A program made the position numbers and the translations under genes. A model generated the notes under the pieces. The model searched no databases and was not told where the DNA came from. It worked only from the letters and a program-made list of their open reading frames with translations. This document shows, piece by piece, positions 1-12,906 of a stretch of DNA of 64,000 nt (the first letter of the stretch is position 1; every line of letters starts with the position of its first letter). This stretch comes from Tetrahymena thermophila SB210. Taxonomy: Eukaryota; Ciliophora; Oligohymenophorea; Hymenostomatida; Tetrahymenidae. The stretch covers positions 62,001-126,000 of the forward strand of contig NW_002476013.1 in the NCBI RefSeq assembly GCF_000189635.1, given 5' to 3'.

Positions 1-437
1 TCAACAAGCTTATCCTCTTTCTAAGCGTTTTGTAGATAGTTTAATTATTTTTTTTCTTTTTTTTCATAATAAAAATGAACAATTACAAATCTCTTTTCAT
101 AATTATTTTTAACAACTCTAGCCAATAGATTGTTTCTCTATTTTTATCTGCATTAGACATATCTTAAATCATCTAAAGATCTAATTTAACAACTACTCTA
201 ACACATAGTGCTAAAATCATAAAGCAACTCTTTCTTTATTTTTTATAGATCTAATTGAGTTTCATTTCCATAATATAAAAATACCAAGTCTTCTTTGTAA
301 TCAAAATTAGGTTTTTATCGTAGGACCCTTAAATTTTTATAGCAATTTTAAGAAATTTCTTGATAAAATTATAAGATCTATTCTTTGCTTTGATTAGGAT
401 CGAATCTTCTAAGATCAAAATCTTACAATCTGTTCAT
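1..437 (-). CDS. N-terminal part of an unknown protein, cut by window edge
   Basis: Reading leftward from an ATG at 435-437, preceded by an A-rich stretch, the frame stays open for about 145 codons to the window edge with TAA/TAG as Gln. The predicted start is MNRLQDFDLRR and the visible part is basic and Lys/Gln/Asn/Tyr-rich, without a signal peptide or membrane segment. I recognise no domain. The frame is clean although several TAA/TAG codons occur in it, and its composition (Arg, Asp, Glu, Cys) differs from the flanking AT desert, which supports real coding. The stop codon lies outside the window. Function unknown. Confidence 0.6.
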
Positions 438-2373
438 TTTTTTGCTTATTGTAAATATTTGGTATTATTTTAATTTTTTATGTGAAATTATATTTTCTTA
501 TATTTTCTTTTCCTCTCTCTAATTTACTAAAAAATTTATTTGTTTTTTTTTTTTTCTTTTTATGATTTTTTTATGATTTTTCTTTTCTTTTGAATAATAA
601 AATCAAAAATTTTTTATTAATTACGCATTATATATTTAATTAGAATATTTCATAATCTTCTAACAAATTATAAAATCTAATTATTAGTAACTTTTTTGAT
701 ATCAAGCAAGCAAATTTAAAAAAATAAATAGCTCTCAACATAAATTGATCAATAAATTAGTAAACTAAATATTTTAAAGATAATGAAGATAAAACTAAAG
801 CTTAATTATAGACACAATTTATGATTCAGTATAAAAAAATAATAAGTAAATTGCAAACTAAAATAATTCTTGATTGTAAGAATTAAGTTTCTAAGGTGTT
901 GTTTAAATCATTACAATTAATCTATCTAAATATTATTTTGAATCTTCTTATAAAAAATTATTTTTTAGAATCTAATAAATTTTATTTGATTAACCAATAA
1001 GTTTTTAGCCTATTTATAAATTATAAAATTTTATGTATTTTAATTCTATTAAATTTTCTCAAATTGTTATTTTTTAAAAAAAAGTAAAAATTTAATGTGA
1101 TTTGTATCAATTTTCCAATATTTAAAAATGAATTAAAATTGATTTTTTTTATTTTAAAACTTTTTTTTATGATTAGACTTATTTATTTTTTTCATTAATC
1201 CAAAAAAAATTGATAAAATAAAGAAAGCTAAATTTTAGTAGGAATTTTTTCTTTTTCTTTTTTAACGTTAATTCTAAAATTATTTTTCTCAAGTTATTAT
1301 CATCTTTTTTATTTTTAAATATGATATAAATCAAAATTAATTACATATTTTTTTTAATGTCCATATTTATTTTTTATCTTTAAACAATCTTTTTTTTCTT
1401 TAAATTTATTAAAATCTGAGCTCATTTTTAAACTTAAAATCTTAGAATTTTTGTGCTTCTTTAATTCGATAAAATAAATTAAAAATTATTTTTTAAATTT
1501 ACTGATTGTGCTTGAAATACTTAAATTTTTACTTTTACGTGATCTATTATAATAAAATTATACATAATCTCTATCTATTTTATTTATTTTATATAAAATT
1601 TATTTATGACTATCTATTTTGGTATATTTAATTTCATTCAAATTAAGAAACTAAATTCACAAATATAAATAAAAGATTCTAAAAAATGATTAATCATTCT
1701 ATTTTAAATTAAAATCAAAGTTAATATTTTTATTTAATATAATTTAAATTAAATACTGGGTTTGAAAAATTGATAATAAAACCTTTAAAAATATAATTAA
1801 TATGAAGACTAAAATTTCATTCAATACCTTTATTAAAAAAACAAAATTCTTTCATACTTTTTATAAATTAATCTTTATAAACAAATTTATAAATGAATAA
1901 TGATGATGTTTTCTATTAAATAAAAACAATAGATTTTTATTATGAAAGTGAAATTAATTAAATCAAAATTGCTTAATTAATAATTCATTTATTGTCATCA
2001 TATTTTATTTTTAAAAATATGTCAATTATTTGATAGAATTGTTAAGAAGTATTAAAAAAATGCTTATTGATATTAAATCTGCATTAAAAAATACAAATTA
2101 AATAAAATTTTTATATTTATACATACAACCTAATTCAATTTTATTTTTCTTAATTATCTTAAATTCATTCAAATTTTTAATAAAAAAGTAAAAAAAATCT
2201 TGAAGAGTAAAAAAACAATAAAACCATAGTTTGTTTGCAGTTCAAATTATTAATTAATATTAGCAGCCCAGATTACTTTGTAAAATACATTTGCCATGAA
2301 TTTATTTCTTATTACAAAAATAATGGGTTGCGATAATATCATTTCTTAGACGAAAAAAAGTATTATCTTTTTT
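438..2373. other. AT-rich intergenic gap
   Basis: About 1.9 kb of very AT-rich DNA between two minus-strand genes. I see homopolymer runs and no frame that looks clearly coding. It must contain the promoter of the gene at 1-437 and the 3' UTR of the gene at 2374-4029, but no specific site can be named. Confidence 0.5.
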
Positions 2374-4029
2374 TCAATCTAATTAAATTCGCTCTTGCTA
2401 TTCTTCCTCTATTTTAATTGATGGTTATTCTTCATATTAAATTTTCTTTTCAATTGAAGCAGAGTATTTAAAACCATTAGCTCTTAACTAATTTAATTCC
2501 TATTTTACTAAAAAAGATCTGAGCTGCAAGTACATATCTTCAAAATATAAAGCTTTATATCTTTCAGAATCTAGCTGATTGGTCAGATCGCTGACTTTTC
2601 TTTTTAAACTATTTAATTATTCTGCTTATTGTCTTTCTTTTTATGTTTATGACTAATTCAAGTTAGAGCTATTCATAAAAGAATTATTCAATTACTAACT
2701 TTAGCTTTATGATTGCTATTAATTTTGCGAAGAGAACTTATCCATAAACTAAACTTTTTTACAAGACTATTCTAACTATTCTTTTTTTATTTTTTTATAG
2801 CTATTTTACATTTACAGGCTCTGATTTAGAGAGGTGCATGGGCTGGATGAATTTGAGAATAAATAAGATTAATTCTATTGTATTTGAGAAGGTTTATTTT
2901 TTTAGCATGTTTCGAATTTAGTTTAATTTTAAAAAGATTAATTAGAGAGAACTTTTTAATACATTTCTTATGAGCGAGTTTTAGTAACTTACTATCGAGA
3001 ATTTTAAGCTACACTTTATTGTTTATTTTCAGACGCACTTTATTCTTTATTATCAGACACACTTTATTATTGCTTATCTTAAGATACACTTTATTGCTTA
3101 TTTTAAGACGCACCTTATAGCTTATTTTCAGATTTCATAGGAGTGCTACTTTCAGAAATTTATTCAGAGGTATTATTTTCTTCCTTCATATTTAATTAAT
3201 CTTCTAAACCCTTATTAGAGTTTTATTTGTTTTTATCTGCTCGTTTAAATTTTTGTCTTAATTTTCTTCTGTATTAGGTCCTTTACTCTACATAATTAGA
3301 ATCTACATTTTCTGCTTTCATATCATTCTCTGTATAGCTTTCACTTAATTTATGTATGCTCTTTTCTATTTTTTTCTATAATCTCCTCTCTAGTTTTCTC
3401 TATTTATTTTAATCATATTCTTTTTTATAAGCTAACCTAGGGTACTTTTCTTTTTTGTAGTAGTGTATCAACACATAAGGGTAGAAGCTTTAATATTCTT
3501 GATTCAAACTAGAATTTTCTAAAACTCTAATTACTCTTATTCCAGTTGAATGATATTCTCTCAAATATCCATCAAAATACTAAAAATTCCCAATTATTGA
3601 AATGCCCTAGCTGATTCTAGGATCATTTTTTATACCATTCATCAATTAAATCGCTTTGCCCATATTTGATATAATTCCTCTTTATACAACAAACCCTTAC
3701 CCAATCTGGAATGTTTCATTTACAGGCATAAAATCAAACACTTTAAGCTAAGTATTTTAAATCAAATTGAGTAATTATCTATACTCTTTTAAGTAAATTT
3801 ACTCTAATTAGCTTTGATCTAATAATGTTGCTTCATCATAATTTAAATGAATCGATTTTTTTTCTACTATTTAATCAGATAAACAATTTTGTGCATCTTT
3901 TTCAGGCTGAATTACATCCTAATCTGGTTTAGATGCATCCTATATTTTTTAAGTCTCCTCCTCCATTTAGACATGATTTTCTAAATTTTAAGGTGCTTAA
4001 ACCTCGCAATTTTAGTCTAATGTTTCCAT
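2374..4029 (-). CDS. Unknown Q-rich protein with internal short repeats and C-terminal coiled coil
   Basis: A single uninterrupted frame of 552 codons (551 aa) runs from ATG at 4027-4029 to TGA at 2374-2376 with TAA/TAG as Gln. Residues about 1-60 are acidic and Gln-rich. Residues about 95-195 look like a folded region (hydrophobic and Gly-rich, containing VVQRGIISNMGKAIQLMNG), and then a strongly basic stretch follows. Around residues 300-340 there are about five imperfect copies of an 8-9 residue unit of the type NKQQSVSQ, seen in DNA as a 24-27 bp tandem repeat. Residues about 465-515 have heptad-like leucines and charges typical of a coiled coil (SLKRKVSDLTNQLDSE). I do not recognise the family. 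No intron is needed. A nuclear or scaffold role would be speculation. Confidence 0.8.
3009..3131. repeat. Imperfect 24-27 bp tandem repeat (about 5 copies) inside the coding region
   Basis: The core ACTTTATTGCTTATTTTAAG recurs about five times with small changes (for example CTTTATTATTGCTTATC). On the coding minus strand it encodes repeated NKQQSVS-like peptides. All copies keep the frame, so the array has expanded or contracted under coding constraint. Confidence 0.75.
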
Positions 4030-7000
4030 TTCCTTAAAATTTTGTTTCTTTAGAAATTTTACAAAATATAATTTTTTAATCAATCTGTCTGTTTAAAGTA
4101 ATATAAAAAAACTTTAATAATTGGAAGAGATTTCTTTTTTTTTAGTTAATGTGAAAAATGAATACAACGTATATATTATACCAAATATATAATTAATTAA
4201 TTAATTTAACTAAAAGACTTTATTTAAAAGCAATCAAAATAAATCAAATTTCTTTTTTAGGTAAAAATTCAATATTAGAATAAGTTAATATTTTAAAATC
4301 TATACTATAAATCAGCAAAAATTTAATAATAAATTATATTTTATTTTAGTAAGATTCCCATTTTGATATTTAATAAAAAGAATATCTTTCCACCAAATAT
4401 TCTTAAAAATATCTTTTTTATTAATTTAAATTAATATCCATTAATTTCTTGATGATATCTTATCTATCATTTTCACAATTTTTCAAGACATTAAGTAAAA
4501 AAAAAAAATGAAAATTCTTTAATACTTTAAAAATTAAAAATTAAAAATTAATAATAATTTTATTATATATAGTAAGATGCAATAAAGAAATTTGATCAGG
4601 TTAATATTTAATTATTAAATTATAGCAAAATATTTGATTTTCATTTTTTTATTTAAATATTCTAAAATAATTAGAGTTTTTTTATTAAATTTATTATTTC
4701 ATTTAAATAGAATTTTTTTTACACCTTTAAAATCAACAAAATAGCTTTGAATAAAAATGAGGTCCTATCAAATTAAAAATGATTTTTGCTCATAATAAAC
4801 TAAAAAAACTAATATTTAACAATATATTATTATTTAATTAATTTTTTTTTTGTGATTATTTTCAACATTTTATTTCTATTTATTATGACAAGTATTTTAT
4901 AAAAAAATTATTATACAAATTTTAACTTGCTAATTTATGTAAAATTAGCTTCATAAATGAAATTCATAAATAAATTTTATGAGTATTTCCATAATTATTT
5001 ACTTATATATTTATATATTAGCTAATAATAAAGGATTTTATTTTAAATATTTAAAATGTTATTGTTGTCACTTATTTTTTCCTATGATTTTTCTTTAAAA
5101 ACGAGTTTTTATATAAAACAAAAATAAATGAAAAAAATATTTTATATATTTACCAAGCATATTCTAACAATATTTCTTTTAAGATTTTTTAGAATAATTA
5201 TTTTCTATGTCAAAGCAAATTATTCATTTTTAAAGATTTTGATAAATATTTGACTTAAATCAGATATTTTTTTTATTTTAAAAAAATTCAAGTCTAATAA
5301 GAATTTTGTTTAAAATTATTAAAACTTATTATTTTCAAATCTATTTTTATTAATGCTATTTATAAACTAAAATGAAAAATGATTTTATAAAATATTCTTA
5401 TAGCTATTTTATTTAACCCACAATTTATAATATTAGTACTTGAACATGATCTAAAATTTATTACTTATAGGTAAGCATACTATAAATAATTAATAAGATT
5501 TAAATAAATTTTTTAAATTATTACGTTTTAGATAAATCTTAATAGTATTATTTTTTAACTAAATTGAAGGTTTATCGTTATTCATTTATATTAATAACTC
5601 TTTAAATTGTTTTTTAATGCAATTAAATCATAGATAATGCTCCTGTTACATTTTATTTTATATTGTTTTTGCAAGTTAAACATGGATACTTTTTATTGAT
5701 TTTAGATTTGAAAGAAATTTAATAGAAAGATAATTTTAGTTAGAGGATTATATATTATGATACAATAATTCAAAGAATTTATATATAAAATGAATAACAT
5801 TTTTTTGAAAATTTTTTCAATCAATAAATTGTAATATAAAATTAAAATAGTACTTTCTTGACATCTTTTTTTCTATGAAAAAATTTGTTAGTAGTCTTCT
5901 TTGAACGCATATTATTAATTTAGCTGCTATTACGTTATGGCATTATTATTGCATCATACTTTTTTCATCAAATTTTTTCTAATTAAGTTTTTGAATTAAA
6001 ATCAAAAGAATATTGTGTGATCGATATGCACTTAAAGTATTTAAATATGAATATTTTATAGAATAAAATGCAAATTAATGCTATAAAATATTTAAAAATT
6101 TTCATAGTTTATTATTTTAATTTTTACTCAAAAACTCTTTTAAAATTAATTTATAATTCAATTCTCCCTTTTTGACTTTGAATTACTCCATTTAAACCAA
6201 AAATAATAAACAACATTTCTTGAAAACCAGGACAGTATTTGTTTTTAGTTAGAGTTTTTTTAAAATTAAAATTATTCTTATTCATATTTTTTGTTATTTA
6301 AATAGTTTTAACATTTCGTACAGTAATTTTAGTCATCAGTGAGCTCATTTTTGACATAAATAATGAGCTTTATCATCTTTTTAGTTAAAAATAAGTTTAT
6401 TTTATGCAAAATATATCAAAGGATTAATTATCTTTTAAAAAATAAGAAAATCAAAAAAATAAATTTTGGGAGAATTAGAGTAAGAAAATAGATCAATTAA
6501 TAATATCAAAATTCTAATAATTTTATAACTGAGGGGTATTTCAATTCATAAAATAATCGAAAAGCAAAATTTAATTAATTAATTAAATAGGATTCAAGGG
6601 TATCAACAGATGAAGGTTGTTAATATTATTTTTTAAACTATTAACTAGTTCGAATAAATGAACTATTTTTAATTTTATTTTACTAGTAAAATAAATGCGA
6701 TGTATATTAATTTATCAAACAAAAAATGAGATATTTTTTTAACTTTCTTACTCGATATAATAAATACCAATCAATATCTTAAATTCATGAATAAATTTAA
6801 GTATTTTTATTTCGTTTTTTATTTGAATTTAACTTATAAATAAATAAACATGTTGAACCTGTTTAACAATGAAATAAGCTTAAACCATTAGCATTTGTAC
6901 CTAAGTAAAAAATTGGTTTTTGTAGTATTTAATTTATCTTAATTATTCTAAATCACATAGAAAAGATTGACATATTTATTTATTTTTTTCAAAAATGTAA

Positions 7001-9849
7001 ATTTGTTTAATCAAAATATCTTGATCGCCTTAATTACAATTTTGTTCGAGAAGGAAGAAAATCTATATATTTAAAAATAGTACAAACAAATAATTTGATT
7101 AATTTCAAAGCCAACCTTAGGCTACATACTACTTAATTTACAGTATAAGTAATACTGTTTTATAAAATTCTATGTAAATTTTTAATGAAGTATAAATACT
7201 TCAAACAAAAAATTACAATACATTATAAAATAAATAAAAGAAATATCTAATTTTAGAAAATATTTCACTAAAAATTCTTTAAATTAATTACAATTTTTCT
7301 TTATATTACACTGCATTTCTTGATTTTGACTTAATAAAAGGTTTTTCCTTTATAAAATTACAAGCTAAGAGTTAAATAAAAATAATTAAAGTATTGTTAG
7401 AGGGTAATTATATGAATGAATGAATGTAAAGATAAAAGCTCAATTGAAAAGTTTTGCAATCATTTTGTCATAAGGAAGGGTTTTATCTATAAATTAACTT
7501 GGTTTCGAAATGTCAAAATAATAAATTTTTATACTAACGCAGTTATTTATTAAAATTATGTTAAATATATTTAACAGGATTTGAATTAAAAAATTTATTT
7601 ACAATCAATTGATTAGATTTTTTTCTTTAAAAACGAATTATTAGATATTAACAATTATTTTTCATAATCATTTCGAATAGAAAATATTTTGTTATAAAAA
7701 CATATTGCAAGTAGACTCAATATGATAAAATTTATCTTAAAAGTAAATATCAACGCTAGATGTTAGGGTATTTTTTATCAAAGCCTGAATTAATTAATTT
7801 TTACAAAAAGAGTTAGTAATATAAGTTGCAAAGCAATAATTAATTAATTTAACTTTTTTCTTTTATTCATTTTACTAGTAGAATGAATCAATATTATATG
7901 TTATTCAGACTAATTTAGATAAAAACATCTAAATAAATTCTTTGATTTTTCGATGATATTTATTTATTACTTATCCATTTTTAAAAAATTAAATAAACTG
8001 CTCATATCGTTATTTAAAAATAGAAAATACTTAAAAGCTTTGTAAAACATATTGTTTCGTAATAATTTTAGTGTTAATTTTATGCTTTTTGTCTTCAGAA
8101 TTCTTTTTTTGCTTTTTTAAAATTTAAATGCTTATTTGGGAACAAAATTTGATTGAAGGAAAAACTGCAATTCATACTAAACTGTAAAGGAAATACAAAT
8201 TAATACTTTTAAGTGCGTGTTTAGTATAGTAAAACACTAAGTAAATAGCCAGCTTTCTTTACCTTCGGATGTCTATTATTAGAAAAAATTAACCATTTTT
8301 CAAACTCTTAAAGCCATATGAATTTACTTTAAAAATTGTATAAATTAAAAAGCAGGATTGATTCGAGCATTTAAGAAACATGCTAAAATTATATAATTTT
8401 AGTTTATTTAGAAATTTTTTAGTTGAAAATTTGTGAATTTTGTAGAAAAATTGTTTGATAAAAATTGACAGCTTTACTAAATTAACAAATACAAAATTAT
8501 AATCCTTCATTTGGAAAAAAAGGCGTCTGAATTTTAAAATAAAATAAAATCAATTAATCAACAGTTATTAACCATAAATTTGCCTAAAAAAACTCTAAGA
8601 AAATACCTTTTTTCCTTTTGTTATTCAATTTTTTTTCTTTTAATTGTTGGTTTTATAAAGAATTTTTTTTGTTTTATAAAATTAATAAAAATATTTCCAT
8701 TTTTTTGATAATAAAAATAATTATCAACTTCTCTAAAAAATCTGCTAAATTTGAATGCAGTTTGTTGAAATTTATTTTAAATATTTTCTAATTTAGTTAA
8801 AATTTATTTGTATTTAGAATTCAGGTATTTTGATAATATTATTTCGAAGACTTTCTTAAGATTAAATATTGTAAACATAATCAAAATTTTTTTTTATGAA
8901 AATCAAGTATAAAAGTGCGAATTAGCTTGTAAAAAATACAAAATAAAGAAAATAAATATGATGGCATAACTGTCTAAATTTTTTATTTTGGGAAAAAAAG
9001 TTTACTACAAATTTATAAAAATGAAAATAACTTTAGAAGCATCAGAAAAGTATAAATTAGTTATTAAAGCAGATTAAATGGTTATTTAATCACCAAAAAT
9101 AAGCTTGTGTAATACTACCGTATATAGGAAATACCAATTATTGAAAGAAAATTAATGGAAAAATTTTTAAAAGCTTATTGAAGATAATGAATGACCTTAA
9201 TGCTAGAACTGATCTACCTTAGAAAAATTATGTTTGTTTGATCAATGTCTCAAAAATACAAAATTTATTTCTTATTAACCAGTTTTAATCAAAAATTTAA
9301 AGGGTTTAGATTTTATTGGTATGATTATAAATTGAAATTATTTCTACTAGCTGCGAAATAAATAGATAAAAGCAAATGTTTAAATTTGCTTCGATAACCC
9401 AAACGCTGAATTAAATTTATTGAAGGCTAATTTAAATTTCTTCAGCTCAATCAGCTGAGCTGTTGCAGTTTTTTATAACAAAAGAACAGCGCTTTTTAAT
9501 GAATAGGCACAACTCATATTTATAATTTTAATTAATCATCTGAAGAGTTAGTTAGTCGAACAGTCGATAGCCTTTTTTGGAAATTAATTTTTAGTTTTAG
9601 ATAAACAATAGTCAAGTACTAGTAATTTCATACTCTTTAATAAAATACCTTTTTGTAAGGTGATAGCCACAAATTTCAAATTAATTTAAAGAACTAGCCT
9701 TTCATATGTAGGAATTAACCACCTCTAAAAATGTAATTAATTATTAAGTCATAAAAATAATTATTGCGATTAAACTAAAAAATAAATACGCAACATCTTG
9801 AAAAATAAAGCAATCAACTTCTCATTCGCCTTAACTTTTCTAAATTAAA
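4030..9849. other. 5.8 kb tract without a recognised gene
   Basis: This is the largest gap in the window. On the plus strand, the frame with codons starting at multiples of three is unusually poor in TGA: it is open from 6051 to 6869 and has only TGA at 6870, 7413 and 7884 between 6051 and 8153. The same frame then carries frequent TGA, including 9192, 9210, 9333 and 9456. The translation is Lys/Asn/Ile/Phe/Gln-rich, as any AT-rich DNA would be, and I recognise no domain. GC rises somewhat at about 9360-9720, just upstream of the permease, where a 7-bp stem hairpin (9443-9462) sits. It could be a decayed gene, an unrecognised multi-exon gene or plain intergenic DNA. I favour non-coding or decayed. 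Confidence 0.35.
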
Positions 9850-11349
9850 ATGTCAAATCCTCAAATTGAATAGGGATTACCTGTGTTGTAAGAATTGCCC
9901 TCACTTCAACAACAACCTGTTTCAACTGTTCCAATAATCACTGATAATGCAATTCCTGAAGACTACAACCTTAAGGACAAACCTAATGTTTATCGTACTT
10001 AATCTGAAGCTTTAACTGCTTCCGCCTATGCCTCAGGTTTTATTTAAAAAGAAGAACCTAAAGGTACAATCTTGACAGCCTCTGCAAGTCTCTTAAAAAG
10101 TGGTGTAGGTACTGGTATTTTGTTCTTTCCCAGTCTTTTCAAGAGCTGTGGTATTGCTTTGAGTATCATCTTTTGCTGCATTACATCTATTTTTTGTTAC
10201 TTCTGCTGGTCTCTTATCAGTAAAATGATGAGATTCCAAGAAAGCACTGACCGTAATGACCCTAACAACTAGCATCTTACCCTTGAAAACTGTGGTGGTT
10301 TATTCTATGGACCTAAATTCAAGAAACTTTTACAAGTTTGCACTTATATTTATTCTTATTCTGCTTGCTTTGGTTATGCTATTTTTATTTACAAAGCTGT
10401 TAATCCCACTTTCCCCAATCACTACCACACAATGCTTATCATGATGGCTATCTTCCTTCCCTTGTCTATGTACAAGAAGATCCACAAGCTCTCCTTCTTC
10501 ACTTACTTTGCATTGACTGCCACCACTATTACTTTATTGACAATTGTTGTCAAATCTTGTTATGTTATTCATAACACTGATGTTCACTATAGCTCTTTAA
10601 CTCAATTCGATTTTACTTAAATCCCTCTTTCATTCGGTGTCTTCACATTCGCATATGACTGTAATGGTGTCTACACTGAAGTTCACGCTTCCATGAAAGA
10701 TAAGAGTTAATTCGACACTGTCTTAAAAATTTATTTGAGTATCTTCACTCTTATCGGTGTCTTAGTTGGTACTATGGGTTACATTGCTTTTGGTGAATAG
10801 ACTCAAGCTGCTATTTTCACAAATATTGGATCTATGTAAGGATATGGTACAGCTTTATCTTTCCTCTACAGTTTTGCTGAATTAGCCAGTATGTTACTTT
10901 ATATTTTCTGCGTTGTTAAATTTTTCGATAACCTTGTTGGAGGATATGTTGTAAAGAACCCCAGCAACAACAAGTTCGTAAGTTTCTTAACTGACTTTGT
11001 TGTTAGAGCCTTAATTTTCCTTTCTTTCGCCTTTTTAGCTTTGTATGTCACCTAAATGAGTGATTTCTTCAATATCATGGGTTGCATCCTCTGTAGTTTC
11101 CTTACTTATCTTTGTCCCCTTATTCTTTATATTAAGGCTAAGCCAAAAAATGATAAGCTCTTAAAATAAGTTTAAAATGGAAATTAAGATGTTGAAAAGA
11201 ACGTAAAGGCAACTCCTAATAAAATTGATTTCTTTAGTACCACTAAAGTAGTTACTGCAATTGCCATTATATGCTTATTGTTTGGTTTACTTGGTGGTAT
11301 CTCTGGTCTTATATCTACAATTATCTAAATCAAAGAAAAAGGAGAGTGA
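9850..11349 (+). CDS. Amino acid permease, AAAP family (SLC38/AVT-like)
   Basis: One clean frame of 500 codons (499 aa), ATG 9850-9852 to TGA 11347-11349. A hydrophilic N-terminus of about 70 residues precedes the first membrane segment, which reads TASASLLKSGVGTGILFFP, the classic AAAP TM1 pattern (short polar stretch, then G-x-G-I-L-x-x-P). I count about 10-11 hydrophobic segments, including TFAYDCNGV near residue 265 (equivalent to the family's F-x-C/Y-x-x-N motif) and GYIAFGEQT near 310, which matches the Gly-rich GY-x-x-FG motif of the family. The length fits eukaryotic AAAP carriers. It probably moves neutral amino acids across the plasma or vacuolar membrane by proton or sodium symport (family knowledge); substrate and location cannot be read from sequence. 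No introns. Codon use is richer in C-ending codons than its neighbours, which suggests high expression. Confidence 0.93.
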
Positions 11350-12906
11350 AATTTTAATCGAATTAAAAGTGTAAAAAATTCAAACATTAATTAAGTTTAT
11401 AAAAAAGCAAACAAAAACATATAAATATATATTAAAACCTACCTACTATACTTAATATTTTCTCATTAATTACTATTTCTGTTATTATATATGAGTCTGT
11501 CTTCTAATTCTTACTAATTTTTCAGTTCAAAAAAATGAAACCATTTTTAAAAGAAAGCAACTTGAATATAAGTTTTTTTTTTATCATACTTGATTGATAG
11601 TTTCGTTTAAAAAATTTTTTTATAGTGATAAGATTCTTATTTGATATAGAAAATAAAACATATAATCGAACGAAGTAATTGATAATATTTTAGCCAAATG
11701 TTTTAGATTTTTAAAAGAAATGGATATGTTTAAATAATTGAAATTATTTGAATTTAAGAAAATGGAAAATTTTTTAAAAGGATAGGTAAAAGAAAGAGAG
11801 ATGATTTCAAATTCAAAGCTTTCTCCTTTTTTGACTTTACTGGATTAAAAAAATAATTAAAATTGATCTAGTCATAGTAAATGCATACTTATTAAATAAA
11901 TAATAAAGCTTTTGAATTCTTTAATCATCAAAAATTTTAAATCATAAACTCTTTAAAGAAAAATAAATAGTAAACATTTTTACCATAAAATATATTCGTT
12001 TGTTTTCTTAATTGCTTGCTTCTTTAAGAATTTGTTGAGAAAAAAAAAATTAGATAAAAAGGTAAATTAAAAATAAAAGTGATAAATTGAGAAGAGTGGT
12101 TAATTCTTGAATGATAATAATATATTTTATTAAATAATAATAGTAAAAATACCAATAAAATTCAAAGGTAATTTTATTTAATGGTGGATAAACATTTTGT
12201 GAAAGCTATTTGATTTCAATTTAATATTTATAATTAATTAATTAATTATTTTTTCCATGCAGAATAAATTTTAAAAAAATTGAGCTTAAAATGAAATTAG
12301 TAAAATATTATTATTTATCAAGTGTTTAAATTAAAAAATTTATAATATTTCATTAAAATTTATTTTTTTAAAATTTCTTTTTTTAAAGCAAATTTGATAG
12401 TCCAAATAAAAAATAATTTTCATATTTGTTCATTTTTAATTTTTGTGTTAAATAAAGAAAAGAAATTTATTAATTAAGATGCTATCTAAACTTGTCTTAT
12501 AAAGAAAATCAATAGAAAAAATGTCAATATTTTCATATTTATTTTCTTGATTTCAAAATATTTTTTAAAATCCACAAAACATATTTCAATAACTTTAATA
12601 AAACAAAATGAATATAAAAAAATTTAAATTGATGACTACTGACTCATTTATTCATTAATTTATTTAAAAAGTATTCAAAATATTTGAAATATCAAAATGG
12701 AAATTTAATTAACTAATTCATATTTATTTTATTATTTAACTTCAACTCAAAAATATATTGATTTATTTATTTCAGATTAACTGATGAATTTACAAACTAA
12801 AAAATTAAAACTTTATCATTAATTAATTAATTATTTAAAAATAAACTTTTTATTTAATACAATTTTTTCTGTTTTTTAGAATTAGATATTTGATTTATTT
12901 AATCAA
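11350..12906. other. AT-rich intergenic gap between convergent genes
   Basis: About 1.55 kb between the permease stop and the stop of the minus-strand gene, so both 3' ends lie here. It contains A/T runs and TTAATTAATTAA-type simple sequence. I saw no coding frame or structured element. Confidence 0.5.

Noticed and set aside
8289-8510. Standard-code minus-strand ORF of 73 codons
   Set aside because: It is Phe/Lys/Ile-rich, lies in the AT tract, shows no domain, and its length is expected by chance.
9192-9458. In-frame TGA codons (9192, 9210, 9333, 9456) as possible selenocysteine sites
   Set aside because: Four TGA in about 90 codons without a recognised selenoprotein family or SECIS-like element fit non-coding or decayed DNA better.
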